Assembly (NCBI GenBank): GCA_026826555.1
Contig: JAKSZT010033094.1
Coordinates: 685,427-749,426 of the forward strand
Direction of reading: 5' to 3'
From: Tolypeutes matacus
Taxonomy: Eukaryota; Chordata; Mammalia; Cingulata; Chlamyphoridae
DNA: 64,000 nt
Part shown: positions 11,300 through 23,880 of the stretch, in pieces
How the letters are laid out: each line of letters opens with the position of its first letter
Numbering within the stretch: position 1 is the stretch's first letter
The notes under the pieces: generated by a model
Databases searched by the model: none
What the model saw: only the letters and a program-made list of their open reading frames with translations
Told to the model about the DNA's origin: nothing
Program-made: the position numbers and the translations under genes

Positions 11300-12085
11300 G
11301 AAAGCTATGTTTCTTCAGCATTTCTGGGCAACAGCAGGCACTTTTGGCCTGCACAGACTGGACTGGTGGCTACATGTGGATCCATCCCCCCCACCGCCCC
11401 AACCCCCCCAATAGGATAGGAGAGGGCTAGTGTTTCCACAGCCTTTTCGGGCAATGCCAGGCACTTTTGGCCTGTACAGACTCAACTGTTGTGTGCCTGT
11501 AGATCCACCCTCACCCTCTAATAGGATAGGAGGGAGCTGGTGCTTTCTCAGCCTCTCCGAGCAGCCACAACCATTATAAGCCTACACAGACTGAACTGTT
11601 GGGTGTTTGTGGTTTTGTTCCCACCTCCTAAAGGGTGAAAGGGACAGTACTCCCTCAGCTTCTCAGGACAACTTCAGGCACATTTGGCCCACATAGATTA
11701 GATTGTTGGGCACTCCAGAGGGTCCATCCCCACCCCTGGCAGGGAGTGGGGACTGTGCTATGTCAGTCTACATGGGCAACTTTGGTCATTTTGGATCCAC
11801 ATGACATAGATTGCTGCCCACACCTGCAGCTCCATCCCTGCCCCAGGCAGGGGAGGAAGGGGCATGAAGTTTCACCAGTCTGTCCAAGAAACTACAGATT
11901 GTCTTGGCCTGCATGTCTTGGATTATTACACATGTCTTTGGCTCTGTCCCTACTCCTGACAAAAGAGGAAGGTGAGAGAAGCTTCATCAGTTCCTGGGGC
12001 AAAGTGAGCAGCTTCAGCCTCCACAGCTTACAGTACCAACGACATCCAAGGCTCCTACTACACAAACAGCAAGGGAGAAAGGGCA
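11300..12085 (+). repeat. Tandem ~110-bp monomers, about 7 copies, in an L1 5' UTR
   Basis: A diverged unit recurs with its 'TCAGC/CAGTC' anchor at about 11,315, 11,440, 11,549, 11,655, 11,764, 11,876 and 11,987. The spacings are 125, 109, 106, 109, 112 and 111 bases. Each unit has a '(g)caactt..GGCA' block, an 'ACAGACT-GACTG' block and a 'gatCCATCCCCaCC' block. It lies directly upstream of L1 ORF1 on the same strand, where rodent L1s carry promoter monomers. A promoter role is inference. Confidence 0.75.
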
Positions 12086-12189
12086 AGAAAGCCTAAACTA
12101 AAGAGAGAAACTATGCCCAGAATAAATACATCTAGTAAGCCAGATGCCAGAACACCAACAAAAAATTACAATCCATACCAAGAAATAGG

Positions 12190-12770
12190 AAGATATAGCC
12201 CAGTTAAAGGAACAAGATGAGTCTCCAGAAGCCATAAAGAAATTGAGACAGCTAATTATAGATGTTCAACAAATCTCCTTAATAAATTCAATGAGATGAC
12301 TTAAAGAGATTAAGGATATTAAGAAGACACTGGGTGAGCACAAAGAAGAATTGGAAAGCATACATAGAAAAATAGCAGATCTTATGGGAATGAAAGACAC
12401 AATAAAGGAAGCATATAACAGCAGGTTTGAGAAGGCAGAAGGAAGGATTGGTGAGCTTGAAGACATGGCCTCCAAAAGTAAACATATAAAAGAACAGATG
12501 AAGAAAAGAATGGAAAAACTGAACAGGGCCAGAGGGAGCTAAATGACAGCAAGAGATATGCAAACATACATGTCATGGAGGTCCCAGAGGGAGAAGAGAA
12601 GGGGAAAAGGACAGAAGGAATTTTTGAAGTAATAATGGTAGGAAATTTCCCAACCCTATTGAAGGATATAGATATCCATATCCAAGAAGCACAATATACT
12701 CCCATCTGAATAAATCTGAATAGACCAACTCTGAGTCACATATACATACTAATTAGAATGTCAAATGCCA
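12190..12770 (+). pseudogene. L1 ORF1 remnant (coiled-coil RNA-binding protein), C-terminus missing
   Basis: A short readable stretch at 12,351-12,539 has the heptad-like charged residues typical of the ORF1p coiled coil, ending at a stop. Frameshifts follow, and then sequence like the ORF1 mid-region ('EVPEGEEKGK'-like at about 12,575). The text jumps to the pre-ORF2 segment without the RRM and C-terminal domains, so a deletion has removed them. ORF1p normally binds L1 RNA as a trimer and is needed for retrotransposition. This copy cannot make it. Confidence 0.7.
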
Positions 12771-15700
12771 AAGACAAAGAGACATCAAAGATTACATCAG
12801 TAAAAGTAAGCAAAAGTGTAAAAAGAGTGGTGAAAATAAAATATGACAGATAAAACCCAAAGGTTAAAATGGGTGAAATAAGAACTGCCTTTAGATTAAT
12901 AACATTGACTATTAATGGATTAAACTCCCCAATCAAAAGATACAGACTTGTGGAATGGATAAGAAAATATGAGCCATCTATATGCGGTCTACAGGAGACT
13001 CACCTTAGACTCAAGGATAACAATAGATTGAAAGAGAAAGACTGGGAAAAGATATTCCATGCATGCAATAACCAAAAAAAAAAAAAAAAAAAGGAATAAC
13101 TATACTTATCTCAGGTGAAATAGACTTTAACAGCAAAACCGTTATTAGAGACAAGGAAGGACATTATATATTAATAAAAGGAGCAACTCACCAGGAAGAA
13201 ATAACAATCATAAATGTATATGCACCAGCAAGGATGCCCCAAGATACATGAGGCAAACACTGGGAAAACTAAAGACAGAAATAGATGTCTCTACAATAAT
13301 AGTTGGAGGCTTCAATACACTACTCTCAGCACTGGATAGAACATCTGGGCAGAGGATCAATAAAGAAACAGAGAGCTTGAATAATGTGATAAATGGACTA
13401 AACCTAATAAACATATACAGGACATTGCACCCCCAAAAGAGCAGTATATGCATTCTTTTCAAGTGCTCATGGATCTCTCTCCAGGATAGACCATATTTTA
13501 GGTCACAAAGCAGATCTCAATAAATTCAACAAGATCAAATTACACAAAGCACTTTCTCTGATCTTAATGGTATAAAGTTGGAAATCAACAAGAGGCAGAA
13601 AAAGGGTAAATTCACAAATATATGGAGATTAAACAACACTCTCTTAAATAATCAGTGGGTCAAAAAAGAAATTTCGAAAGAAATCAATGATTATCTCAAG
13701 ACAAATGAAAATGAGAACACAACATATCAGACCCTATGGGTTGCAGTGAAGGCAGTGCTGAGAGGGAAATTTATAGCCCTCAATGCTAACATTAAAAAAG
13801 AAGAAAGACCTAAAATCAATTACCTAACTACATAGCTGGAGGAACTAGGAAAAGAACAGCAAACATCCCAGGGCAAGTAAAAGGAATGAAATAACAAAGA
13901 TCAGAGTAGAAATAAATGAAATTGAGAACAAAAAAAACAATAAAGAGAATTAACAAAGCCAAAAGTTGATTCTTGAGAAGATTTACAAAACTGACAAACT
14001 CTTAGCTAGAATGACAAAAAAAAAGAAGATGCAAATTAATGAAATGAAAAATGAAAACGGGTTATTACTACTGAAACCACAGAAATAAAAGAGATCATAA
14101 GAGAATACTATGAACTACTTTACACCAAAAAACTAAACAATGTAGATGCAATGAAAAAATCCCTAGGAACTTATGAACAACCTACACCGACCTCAGAAGA
14201 AATAGAAGACCTCAACAAACCAACCGCAAGTAAAGAAATTGAAAGAGTCATCAAACAACTCCCCAAAATAAAAAGCCCAGGACCAGATGATTTCACAGGT
14301 AAATTCTATCAAGCATACAAAGATTTAGTACTAATCTTACTCAAGCTCTTCCAAAAAATTGGACAAGAAGGAATGCAACCAAACTCATTCTATGAAGCCA
14401 ATATCACCTCAATACCAAAGTCAGATAAAGATATTATGAAAATAGAAAGTCACAAAACCATTTCCCTAATGAATACGGATGCAAAAATCCTCAACAAAAT
14501 ACTTGCCCACCAAATCCAACAACACATTAAAAGAATTATTCATTATGACCAAGTGGGTTTTATACCAGGCATGAAAGGGTGGTTCATCACAAGAAAATGA
14601 ATTAGCATAATATACCACATTAATAAATCAAAGAAGAAAAATCACATGATCCTATTGATTGGTGCAGAAAAGACATTTGACAAAATATAGCATCCTTTCT
14701 TGATTAAAAAAATACTGCAAAAGATAGGAATTGAAGGGAATTTTCTCAACATGATACAAAGGCCATATATGAAAAACCTACATCTAACATTGTATTCAAT
14801 GAAAGACTGAAAGCTTTCCCACTGAGATCAGGAACAAGACAAGGATACCAACTGTCACCACGGTTGTTCAATATAGTGTTAGAGGCTCTAGCTAGAGCAA
14901 TCACGCAAGATAAAGAAATAAAAGGCACCCAAATTGGAAAGGAAGAAGTAAAACTTTTGCTCTTCACAGATGATATGATCCTATACCTAGAAAGTCCCAA
15001 AAAATCTACAAGAAAGCTGCTAGAGCTAATAAACAATTTCAGTAGGGTATCAGGATACAAGATCAATATGAAAAATTCAGTGGTGTTTGTATACATTAGT
15101 AATGTGCAATCTGAAGAGGAAGTTAGAAAAAAAATCCCTTTAGAAGAGTGACTAAAAGAATCAAATATTTAGGAATAAACTTAACCAAGGATGTAAAGCA
15201 CTTGTATTCAGAAAACTACAATGCATTGCTAAAAGAAAATTTAAAAGACCTAAATAATTGGAAGAACATTCTGTGTTCATGGATTAGAAGACTAAATATC
15301 ATTGAGATGTCAATTTTCCCCAAATTGATATACAGATTCAATGCAATCCTAACAAAAATTCCACCAGCATTTTTTAAGCAACTGGAAAACACAATTATCA
15401 AATTTATTTGGAAGGGTAAAGGACCCTGAATCACCAGAAACATCTTAAAAAGGAAAAGCAAAGTTGGAGGACTCTCACTTCCGGACTTTAAATCACATTA
15501 CTTAGCTACAATGGTAAAAACAGTAAGGTGCTGGCATAAAGATAGACACATAGACCAATGAAATGGAATTTATGGTTCAGAAACAGACCCTCGCATCTAT
15601 GGTTAAGTGATTTTTGACAAGCTTGTCAAACCCACCCAGCTGGGGCAGAACAGTCTATTCAAGAAACGGTGCTGGGAAAACTGGATATCCATATCCAAAA

Positions 15701-16491
15701 GACAGAAAGAGAACCCCTTATCTCAGACCTTATACAAATTAACTCAAAATGGATCAAAGACCTAAATATAAAAGCTAGAACCATAAAGCTCCTAGAAGAA
15801 AATATAAGAAAACATCTTCAAGACATGGTGGTAGATGGTGCATTCTTAAACCTTACACCAAAAGCATGAGCAACAAAAGAAAACATGGATAAATGAGACT
15901 GCCTCAAACTTAAACACATTTGTGATACAAAGGACTTCATCAAGAAGGTGAAAAGGCAGCCCACTCAATGGGAGAAAATATTTGGAAACCACATATCTGA
16001 TATAGGTTTGATTTTTCTATTCTATATAAAGAGATCATAAAACTTAACAATAAAAGAGCAAGTAATCCAACTTAAAAATGGATAGAAGATTTAAATAGAC
16101 ATTTCTCCAAAGAGGAAATACAAATGGCCAAAAAGCACATGAAAAACTGTTCCATATCACTAGCTATTAGGGAAATGCAAATCAAAATGACAATGATATA
16201 TCATCTCACACCACATAGAATGGCCATTATTTTTTTTAAAAATGCAAATATTCTCGCTGTCCTGATTTTGTGATAAGCAGGGTAGGCTAAACATTCACTA
16301 TATTAGAAACCATAACCCATAATAAAAAAAAAAAAAAGAAACCATGCACGTGTCCCCAGACCTAGTTTTTCTCCCTAGGTCTGGTTTTTAGAATGCTGGT
16401 GATAAACTAAGCCTGATTTATTATATGACTATCCTGTATGGGAAAAGACTGTAACTTTAGGTATCTTTGGTCAACCTTCAGAAATATAGCA

Positions 16492-17031
16492 GGGGAACGG
16501 ATGTGGCTCGGGTGGTTGGGTGTCTGTCTCCCATACGGAGGGACCTGGGATTGACCCTTGGGACCTCCTGGTAAAAATTAAAAAAAGAGAAATATAGAAG
16601 GCACGTGGTCACCAGGCCTTGTGTGCAGGTGCGCTGCCAGGCCCCTTGAGCGGGTGAGCCGTCAGGCCCCATCCGCAGGTGAACTGCCAGGCCCTGCGAG
16701 CGGGTGAGCCGCCAGACCCTGTAAGTGGGTGAGCCACCAGGCCCCACAAGTCAGGCAGCAAAATGATGACATAACAGGAGAGTGACACAAGGGAGAGCCA
16801 AGATGAGACACACCGAAAAACCAGGAACTAAGGTGGCACAGGCGGTAGTAGGACGACTCTCTCCCACATCAGAGGGTCCGAGGATCGAATCCCAGTGAAG
16901 ACAGGAGGAGAAGGATGTTAAGAGTCGGCAGGAAATGGACACAGAGAGTTGCCCAGCAAATGGACACAGAAACAGCAAAAACGGAGGGGGGGGTGTAAAA
17001 ATGGATAAAAGTAAATAAATCCTTAAAAAAA
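16492..17031 (+). mobile_element. Composite (dimeric) tRNA-derived SINE with GC-rich VNTR
   Basis: The parts are in order. First comes a tRNA-like module (A box TGGCTCGGGTGGTTGG, B-like box near 16,550) with a short A-rich linker. A 25-bp tandem array follows at 16,605-16,753. The second tRNA-like module is at about 16,826-16,905 (TGGCACAGGCGGTAG, then GGATCGAATCCC), followed by a body with 'AATGGACACAG' repeats and a TAAATAAATCC tail. The same arrangement appears at 34,133-34,625, so this is a fixed element and not a chance cluster. The first module also occurs alone at 50,738-50,839 and 2830-2903. Confidence 0.8.
16605..16753. repeat. 25-bp GC-rich VNTR, six units
   Basis: Units begin at 16,605, 16,629, 16,654, 16,679, 16,704 and 16,729, giving spacings of 24, 25, 25, 25 and 25. 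The consensus is about GTGAGCCGCCAGGCCC followed by a variable end. The sister element at 34,133 has two such units (34,273-34,322). Confidence 0.9.
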
Positions 17032-17631
17032 TGTATAGGGGAGGAAGATTCAGACTATAGTTAGTAGTAATACTTTGATGATGCTCTTTCATGATTTGTT
17101 AACAAATGTTTCACAACAATGCAGGATATTTGTGTGGGGGGGTGATGTGTGGGAGCCTGTATGATGTTATGCATGTTTGTTTTGTAAGTTCACGATGTTT
17201 ACTGAACACTTATAGTTTATGTATGTTCATGTATGAATGATATACTTCAATAAATTGTTAAAAAATTAAAAAAAATAATTTTTTAAAAAGTTATTTTTAA
17301 AGTTAAAAAAAAAAAAATCCAAAAAACGGGAAACTGTAAGTTCTGGAGAGATGTGGAGAAGTAGGAACACTCCTTCACTGTTGGTGGGATTGTAAAATGG
17401 GCAGCCTCTGTGGTAGACAGTTTGGCAGTTCCTTAGGAAGCTAAATATAGAACTGCCATGTGATCCAGCAATTCCTCTATGAGGAATATATCCAGAAGAA
17501 CTGAAAACTGTGACACAAATAGACATCTGCACACCAATGTTCATAGCAGCATTATTACAATTGCCAAAAGATGGAAACAACCCAAGTGTCCATCAACCAA
17601 TGAATGGATAAACAAAATGTGGTGTGTGTAT

Positions 17632-17654
17632 ACACACACACACACACACACACA
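17632..17654. repeat. (CA)n microsatellite within L1 ORF2 3' end
   Basis: A perfect CA run of about 23 bases lies in the L1 sequence upstream of 'gtggaatattatgc'. It probably expanded from the TACAC step common at this L1 site. Confidence 0.9.
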
Positions 17655-18479
17655 GTGGAATATTATGCTGCAGTAAGAAGAAAAGAAATTGGGACACATA
17701 TGATAACATGGATGAATCTTGAAAACATTATGCTACGTGAAGTAAGCCAGATACAAAAGGACAAATATTGTTGCATGGTCTCACTAATATGAACTAAAAA
17801 TGAAGAATAAACACATGGAGTTAAAACCTAGAGTATAGGTTAGAAAATAAGAGGAGGGTTGAGAAGGAGTACTGAGGCTTAATGCATGTAGAAGTTTTAA
17901 TTAACTTGACTGTAAAAGTGTGGAAATGGATAGAGTTGATGGTGACATATTATAGTGAGTAGAATGAATGCAGCTGGTTTATAAATGGGATTGTGGCTGA
18001 AAAGGGTATACTAGGGATGTAAATGTCAGTTGAAAGAATGTTAGAGAATAATCTAGGGACTGAATAACACCGTGAACCCAGAGGTGGATGAGAATTGTGA
18101 TTGATAGTACAAATGCAAGAATATCCTTCTGTGAATGAGAGTGGATATACGTCACTATTGCAGGGAGTTGGGAATGTGGAGAAGTATGGGAAAAATACAA
18201 TTAATGTAACCTATGGACTATAGTTAACAGCAATATTGTAATACTCTTGCATCAATGTCAAAGATGTACTGTGTTAATAATGAGGGAGTATAGAAAAAAT
18301 ATGCCAAACGTACACTATGGATCATAGTGGTAATAGTCTGATGATATTATCTCATAATCTGTAACAAATGCTCCACAACAGTGTGGTGTGTTGGTGAAGA
18401 GGTGTTGCATGGGAATTCTACACATGTGCATGATTGTTTTGTAAGTTCACAATTTCTGTAATAAAAAATATTTTTAAAT

Positions 18480-20553
18480 GTATAGTGTGCAAGAAAAGAT
18501 TACAAGACAAAGAAACAAGAAATGATGGCCCATCCAAAAAGCACAAGATAAAAATCCCAAAACCACTAATGAAAAAGGCCAGCTCTTGAACATACTGGAC
18601 AAAGACTTGAAAACAAAGATCTTCAATAGGATCCAGAAGATAAAGGAAAACATGGAGAAAGAACAAAAGGATATCAGGAAAATGATGAATGAACAATATG
18701 AGAATCTCAATAAAGAGACAGAAATTTTAATAGGGAACTAAATAGAAAATAGTGCAGTTGAAGGCCACAATAACAGAAATGAGAAATTTCCAGAGGGTTT
18801 CAACAACAGATTGGAGCTGGCAGAAGAAAGAATCCGTGAACTCGAAGACAATACAGTTGAAATTATTCAGGCAGAAGAGCAGAAAAAAAATGAATTAAAT
18901 AAAGCAAGCACAGCCTAAGACACCATCAAGTGTACCAATATATGTATTATGGGACTCTCAGAAAGAGAAGAAAAAAAGAGAATGAGCAAAAAGAAATATA
19001 AGAAATAATGACAGAAAACTTTCCAAAGTTAACAAAATACATGAACATGTACACTCAAGACTCTCGAACCACAAACAGGATAAACTCGAAGAGAACCATA
19101 CCCAGACACATAGTAGTCACAGTGTTGAATATCAATGACCAGGGCAGAGTTCTGAAAACTGCAAGAGAAAAGCAAGATGCTACGTACAAAGGAGTCCCAA
19201 CAAGATTAGATGTTGATTTCTAATCAGAAACCATGGATGCAAGAGGACAGTAGGATGAAAAGACAGTGTTGAGAGAAAATAACTGCCAACCAAAAATTTT
19301 ATATCTGGCAAGACTGTCTTTCAAAAATGAAGGGGAGATTAAAACATTCCCAGACAAACAAAAGTCAGGGGATTTTACCACCATTAGACTTGCCATACAA
19401 ACAATGCTAAAGGGAATTCTTCAGACTGAAAGGAAAAGACACTCAAGAATAGACTGAAGCAGCATAAAGAAATAAAGATCTTTGGTAAAAGTAACCATAT
19501 AAATGCCATAACTATTGTATTTTTTGGTAATTAACTTTACTTTTTACTTCTTACAGGTTCTAAAATGCAAATGCATAAAAAGTCATGATAAATCTATGGT
19601 TTTGGACATATAATGTACAAAGATATAATTTGTACGAAGTGCAACACAGAGGTGGGGTCAGAGGGGTAGAGGAACAGTGTTTGTGCATGCTATTGAAGTT
19701 AAGTTGATAAATTAAACATTATTGTTATAGATTTCAGATGTTAAATTTAATTCTCATGGATACCACAGAGAAAATATATGGAAATTTATATAAAGAAAGA
19801 AATGAGAACGGACTCAAAATTTTAAACTACAAAAAGCCAATGAAATATGAAGAAGAACTGAGGGACAGAAAAATGTATAATACTTACAAAGACCAATTAG
19901 AAAAATGGCAGAAGTCCTGCATTCTAAGTAAGTAGTGACCTTTAAATGTTAATGGATTAAACTTCTCAGTCAAAATGATAAAGTAGTGTGACCCAACTAT
20001 ATATCCTATTTACAAGGGACCCACTTTAAATTCAAACATACAAATAGATTGAAAATGAAAGGATTTAAAAGTATTCCATGTAAATAGTGACTAAAAGAGA
20101 GCAGAGATAATTATACTAATATCAGATATAATAGATTTAAGTAAACAACTATTATGAGGGACAAAGAAGGTCACTCTGTATTGATAAAGGGACCAATTCA
20201 ACAAGAAGACAAAACAATTATAAATATATATGCACCTAACAACCTGAAGGAAAATCAAGAAAACATTCATAACAACTAAAAGAAACCAAATATCTAGGAA
20301 TAAATTTAATCAAGAATGTAAAAGACTTGTACACAGAAAACTAAAAAATATTGCTGAATGAAATCAAAGACCTAAATGAATAGAAGGACATTCCATATTT
20401 ATGGATTGGAAGACTAAATATTGTTAATATGTCAATTCTACCCAAAGTGATCTACAAATTCAATGCAATTCTAATCAAAATTGCAACAGCCTTCTTTGCA
20501 AAAATGGAAAAGCCAATCATCAAACTAATGTGGAAGGGTAAGGGATCCCAAAT

Positions 20554-20588
<35 letters not shown>

Positions 20589-22320
20589 AAGAAAGAAAGA
20601 AAAAGAAACATCTTGGAAAAGAAGAATAAAGTTGGAGGACTTACACTCCCTGATTTTAAAAACTTATTGCAAAGCTTCAGTAAACAAAACAGCATGGTAA
20701 TGGCACAAGGAGATACCAATGGGAATCAAACTGAGAGTTCAGAAATAAACCCTCAAGGCTCTGACCAGTTGATTTTTGACAAGGGTGCCATGTCCACTCA
20801 ATTGGGAAATAATAGTTTCTTCAACAAATGGTGCTGAGAAAACTATATATCTACATGCAAAAAAGCTGGAAGTGGATCCCTACCTCACACAATATATAAA
20901 AATTAACTCAAAATGGATGAATGGACTAAATATAAGGGTTAAAATTATAAAACTCTTAGAAGAAAACATAGGGAAATATTTTTAAGATATTAGGCAATGG
21001 ATTCTTAGACTTCACACCAAATGCATGAAAAATAAAAGAAAAAGTGGATAAATTAGACTTCACTCAACATTAAAAACTTTTGTGCTTCAAAAGACATTAC
21101 CAAGAAAGCAAAAAGACAACCGACAGAATGGAAGAAAATATTTGGAAACTATATATCCGATAAAGTTTAATAACAAGAGTATATAAAGGATCCCTACAAT
21201 TTAACATAAAGAAAAACAACCTAATTAAGAAATGGGTAAAAGACTTAAATAGTCATTTCTCCAAAGAAGATATACAAAGGGCCAATGTGCACATGAAAAG
21301 ATGCTCAACATCATTAGCTATTAGAGAAATCCAAGTTAAAAGCACAATGAGAAACCACCTCACACTCGCTAGAAGGGCTACTATTTACAAACAAACAAAC
21401 AAAAAAAAACCCCAGAAAATAACAAGTGTTGAGGGGACGTGTTGGTAGGAATGTAAAATTGTGCCCAGTGCTGTGGAAAACAGTTTGGCAGTTCCTCAGA
21501 AAGTTAAGTACAGAATTACCATTTGAACTGGCAATCTGATTTCTAGGTAGATAATCAAAAGAATTGAAAGCAGGGACTTGAGCAGAAAATTTCACCCTGA
21601 TGTTCACAACGGCATTATGCACAATAGCTAAAAATAGAAACAATGCAAGTATACAGCAACAAATACATGGATAAATAAAATGTGGTATATACATACAATG
21701 GAATATTACTCAGCTGTAAAAAGAAATGAAGTTCTGATACATGCAACAACATGGATGAACCTTGAAGACATCATGTTGAGTGAAATAAGCCAGACACAAA
21801 AGGACAAATATTGTATGATCTCACTGATATGAAATAATTAGAATGAGCAAATTCAGAGAGTCAGAAATTAGAAAACAGGTTACCAGAGGCCAGGTAGGGG
21901 GTAGGGAATGGTGAGTTAGTGCTTATTGGTACAGAATTTCTATTTGGGGTGATGGAAAAGTTTTGGTAATGGATGGTGGTGATGGTAGCACCATCCATTG
22001 AATGTAACTAACACCGAAATTGAATTATATATTTGAATGTGGTTAAAAGGGAAAATTTTAATTTGAATACACGTTACTAGAATAAAAATTAAAAAAAAAA
22101 CCTTAAGACTATACAACACAATCAGTGAGCCCTGATGCAAACTATGGACTATAATTAATAGTATAATTATAATAATATTGCTTCATCAGTTGTAACAAAG
22201 GTATCACACTAATGCAAAGTGTGAATAATAGGGAAAACTGCATGTAATTGGGAGTATACAGCAACTTTGCATGATTTTTTGGCAAACTTACAATTTCTGT
22301 AATTAAAAATAAAACAAACA
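18480..22320 (+). mobile_element. Sense-strand L1 with large internal deletion
   Basis: ORF1-like sequence is present at about 18,500-19,460 (MTENFPKLTKYMNMYTQD-like and ENNCQPKILYLARLSFK). An ORF2 start region follows at about 19,930-20,260, after which the text jumps at about 20,265-20,280 straight to the RT C-terminal region (KYLGINLIKNVKDLYTEN-like). The ORF2 tail runs to 21,820, and a 3' UTR runs to about 22,320. Roughly the endonuclease end and the RT core are missing. A 30-base A run sits at 20,557-20,586. The element is inactive. Confidence 0.75.
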
Positions 22321-23600
22321 ATCATAATTTTTTTCCTGTTGGAGAAGTGTGTCACTTTAGGCTCTGTTTTTATTCTCTGTAAATATTGTTGGGATTATGA
22401 ATTTGAAAAACAAACTTTGTTTAATGAACTGTGTTAAATGAAATGAATGCTCATCTTAACAAGCCACTGCCAAAGATCATGGAATTTACTAAAATTTATT
22501 AAAATGAGGGTGCTGTGGACTTTCGGGCAAATATGCCTGGCCACACATATTGTACTTCTCTGTGCCATTGCTGTCTTCTTTCTTCTACTCCTTCATTTCC
22601 TGTTTGGAATATACTGATTCTCATTGACTGTTTTATCACTTTTTCTGTCATTTTCAATCGCTATATCACTTTGGCTTTCATGACCATTGTTAATTTTCTT
22701 CATGATTTTGACCATAAGAGTTTTTAGTTTCTATTAAGATATAATAAGAGAAATTTTATTACTTTGAAGCTACTACCAGTCTTTTTCCTCTAATTTTGGC
22801 TTTTCTGTTGTTGTTGTTTCTACTAGCTTACTCCCTGCCTGCCATTATTTGAATTTTGGTTTAATCAGTGATCCTGAAATAAGTACAAAATTAATTTGTA
22901 ATTAAGGCATCCATAAGAATACTTCAGTTGCATTGTTAAATTGCCACCTCAGCATCCTGTGTGATGGACATTTATGAGTGGGAGTCTTTTCACCGTAATA
23001 CTTATTTCTCCAGGCAGTTTTGCTGCATCTGTAGCGTTTTTGCCTGTGCTTCATCAAGAGCCAGCAGACTCTGTCAAGGCAGAGTGGAGGAGCGGCTGGG
23101 GCTGGCCTGCACCTACCGGGACGCAGGGAGTGCAGAGAGCACACAGCTTTGCTATTTTTAGTACTTTTTCACTATTTTTAGTACTTTTAACAGTTTTCTG
23201 CCTAATAAGCACAGAAACTATGATAAATCCTATCTCAGGAGAGTCCCATCAAACAGGGAAAAGCATGTGGTGTGATCAGCATCGCCTAGATTGTGTGATC
23301 AAGTATATTCCAGGCAGGAGACTTTCTTTTTGACTTTCATTGCAAGAACTAAACCCTGGTGTAGGGATTAGTTCCTGGCTCTGTGTCTGCCTACCACACA
23401 CCACGCCTCACGCCCGCCCTGAGCACAAGGGCTCGTAAACCATCCACATAGATGCAGCATGTGAACATGCCTTCCCCTGCTGACTCTCCCTGAGCTGGGT
23501 CTCCAAAGTGCCCACAGCCCTCTACTCTACCCGGTATTAGGGAAGGATGTCTGAAGATAGGACAGGGGAAAGCACAAACAAAATGCAGTTAAAATTCATC
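22320..23600. other. Intergenic stretch with no recognised gene
   Basis: The sequence is mixed, with a slightly GC-richer patch at 23,030-23,140. Short open frames on both strands show no known domain. Nothing here is supported as a gene, RNA or clear repeat. Confidence 0.55.
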
Positions 23601-23609
23601 CTAACCAAA

Positions 23610-23880
23610 TTCTGGAGCTGTGAAGTACAATAATTGAAATAAACAAACTCTAGTTGGATTCAACAGCAGACTTGGACAGGCAGAAGAAAGGGTCAGTGAA
23701 TTTGAACACAAGACAATTGAAATTATCCAGTGTGAGGGGAGGAGCAGAAAGAAAATATAATGGGAAAAAAAAAAAAAAAAGAAGCATCCTAAACCAATAT
23801 GCAATGTTCAATAGATACATCCATGCAACAAAGTATACTACGTATAAAAAAATTTTCATCCTAACCAATTGCTGTTGAAA
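23610..23880 (+). mobile_element. L1 ORF1 fragment with internal A run
   Basis: A short stretch resembles the L1 ORF1 coiled-coil end ('GCAGAAGAAAGGGTCAGTGA' followed by 'gaaattatccag'), also seen at 18,820-18,870 and 30,130-30,180. A 16-base A run at 23,765-23,780 interrupts it. Confidence 0.55.

Larger units (their letters stand above)
16235..17320 (+). mobile_element. Foreign block inside L1 ORF2: L1 3'-UTR-like piece plus composite SINE
   Basis: The host L1 ORF2 is interrupted after 'aatggccatta' at about 16,230 and resumes at about 17,330 with 'ggaaactgtaag'. The right part (17,035-17,280) resembles the L1 3' UTR end at 18,200-18,478 and ends in A-rich sequence, so it looks like a 5'-truncated L1 copy. 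The composite SINE occupies 16,492-17,031. The origin of 16,245-16,490 is unclear. Confidence 0.55.
12869..17800 (+). pseudogene. L1 ORF2 remnant (endonuclease and reverse transcriptase), split by an insertion
   Basis: The start has the L1 endonuclease motif region ([22 protein letters not shown] and LQETHLR). RT-domain pieces follow in other frames: [15 protein letters not shown] at about 14,270, an [11 protein letters not shown] motif at 14,962-14,994 (where the active-site motif is normally FADD) and [14 protein letters not shown] at about 15,165. C-terminal sequence resumes at 17,330 after a foreign block at about 16,235-17,320. Many stops and frameshifts break it. ORF2p normally nicks target DNA and copies L1 RNA. 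The Ala-to-Thr change in the FADD motif would damage catalysis even if the frame were open. Confidence 0.85.
10205..18478 (+). mobile_element. Long sense-strand L1, near full length but decayed
   Basis: The parts are in canonical L1 order: a probable 5' UTR from about 10,205 with tandem monomers at 11,300-12,085; an ORF1 remnant at about 12,190-12,770; ORF2 starting at 12,869; and a 3' UTR from about 17,800 to the 'tctgtaataaaaaat' end at 18,478. ORF1 stops short, and its C-terminal domain is missing. A SINE (10,297-10,479) sits in the 5' UTR, and a foreign block (about 16,235-17,320) containing a composite SINE splits ORF2. The 5' limit is inferred. All frames carry many stops, so it is inactive. 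Confidence 0.7.

Noticed and set aside
11300..12085. CRISPR-like spaced repeats
   Set aside because: Units are diverged and contiguous, with no short conserved repeats and unique spacers; the sequence is mammalian.
11635..12096. 153-codon plus-strand open frame
   Set aside because: It falls within the L1 tandem monomers; no protein-like features.
22902..23333. Short frames near 23 kb with mixed composition
   Set aside because: No domain, no splice sites that make a gene model, no repeat signature I can trust.
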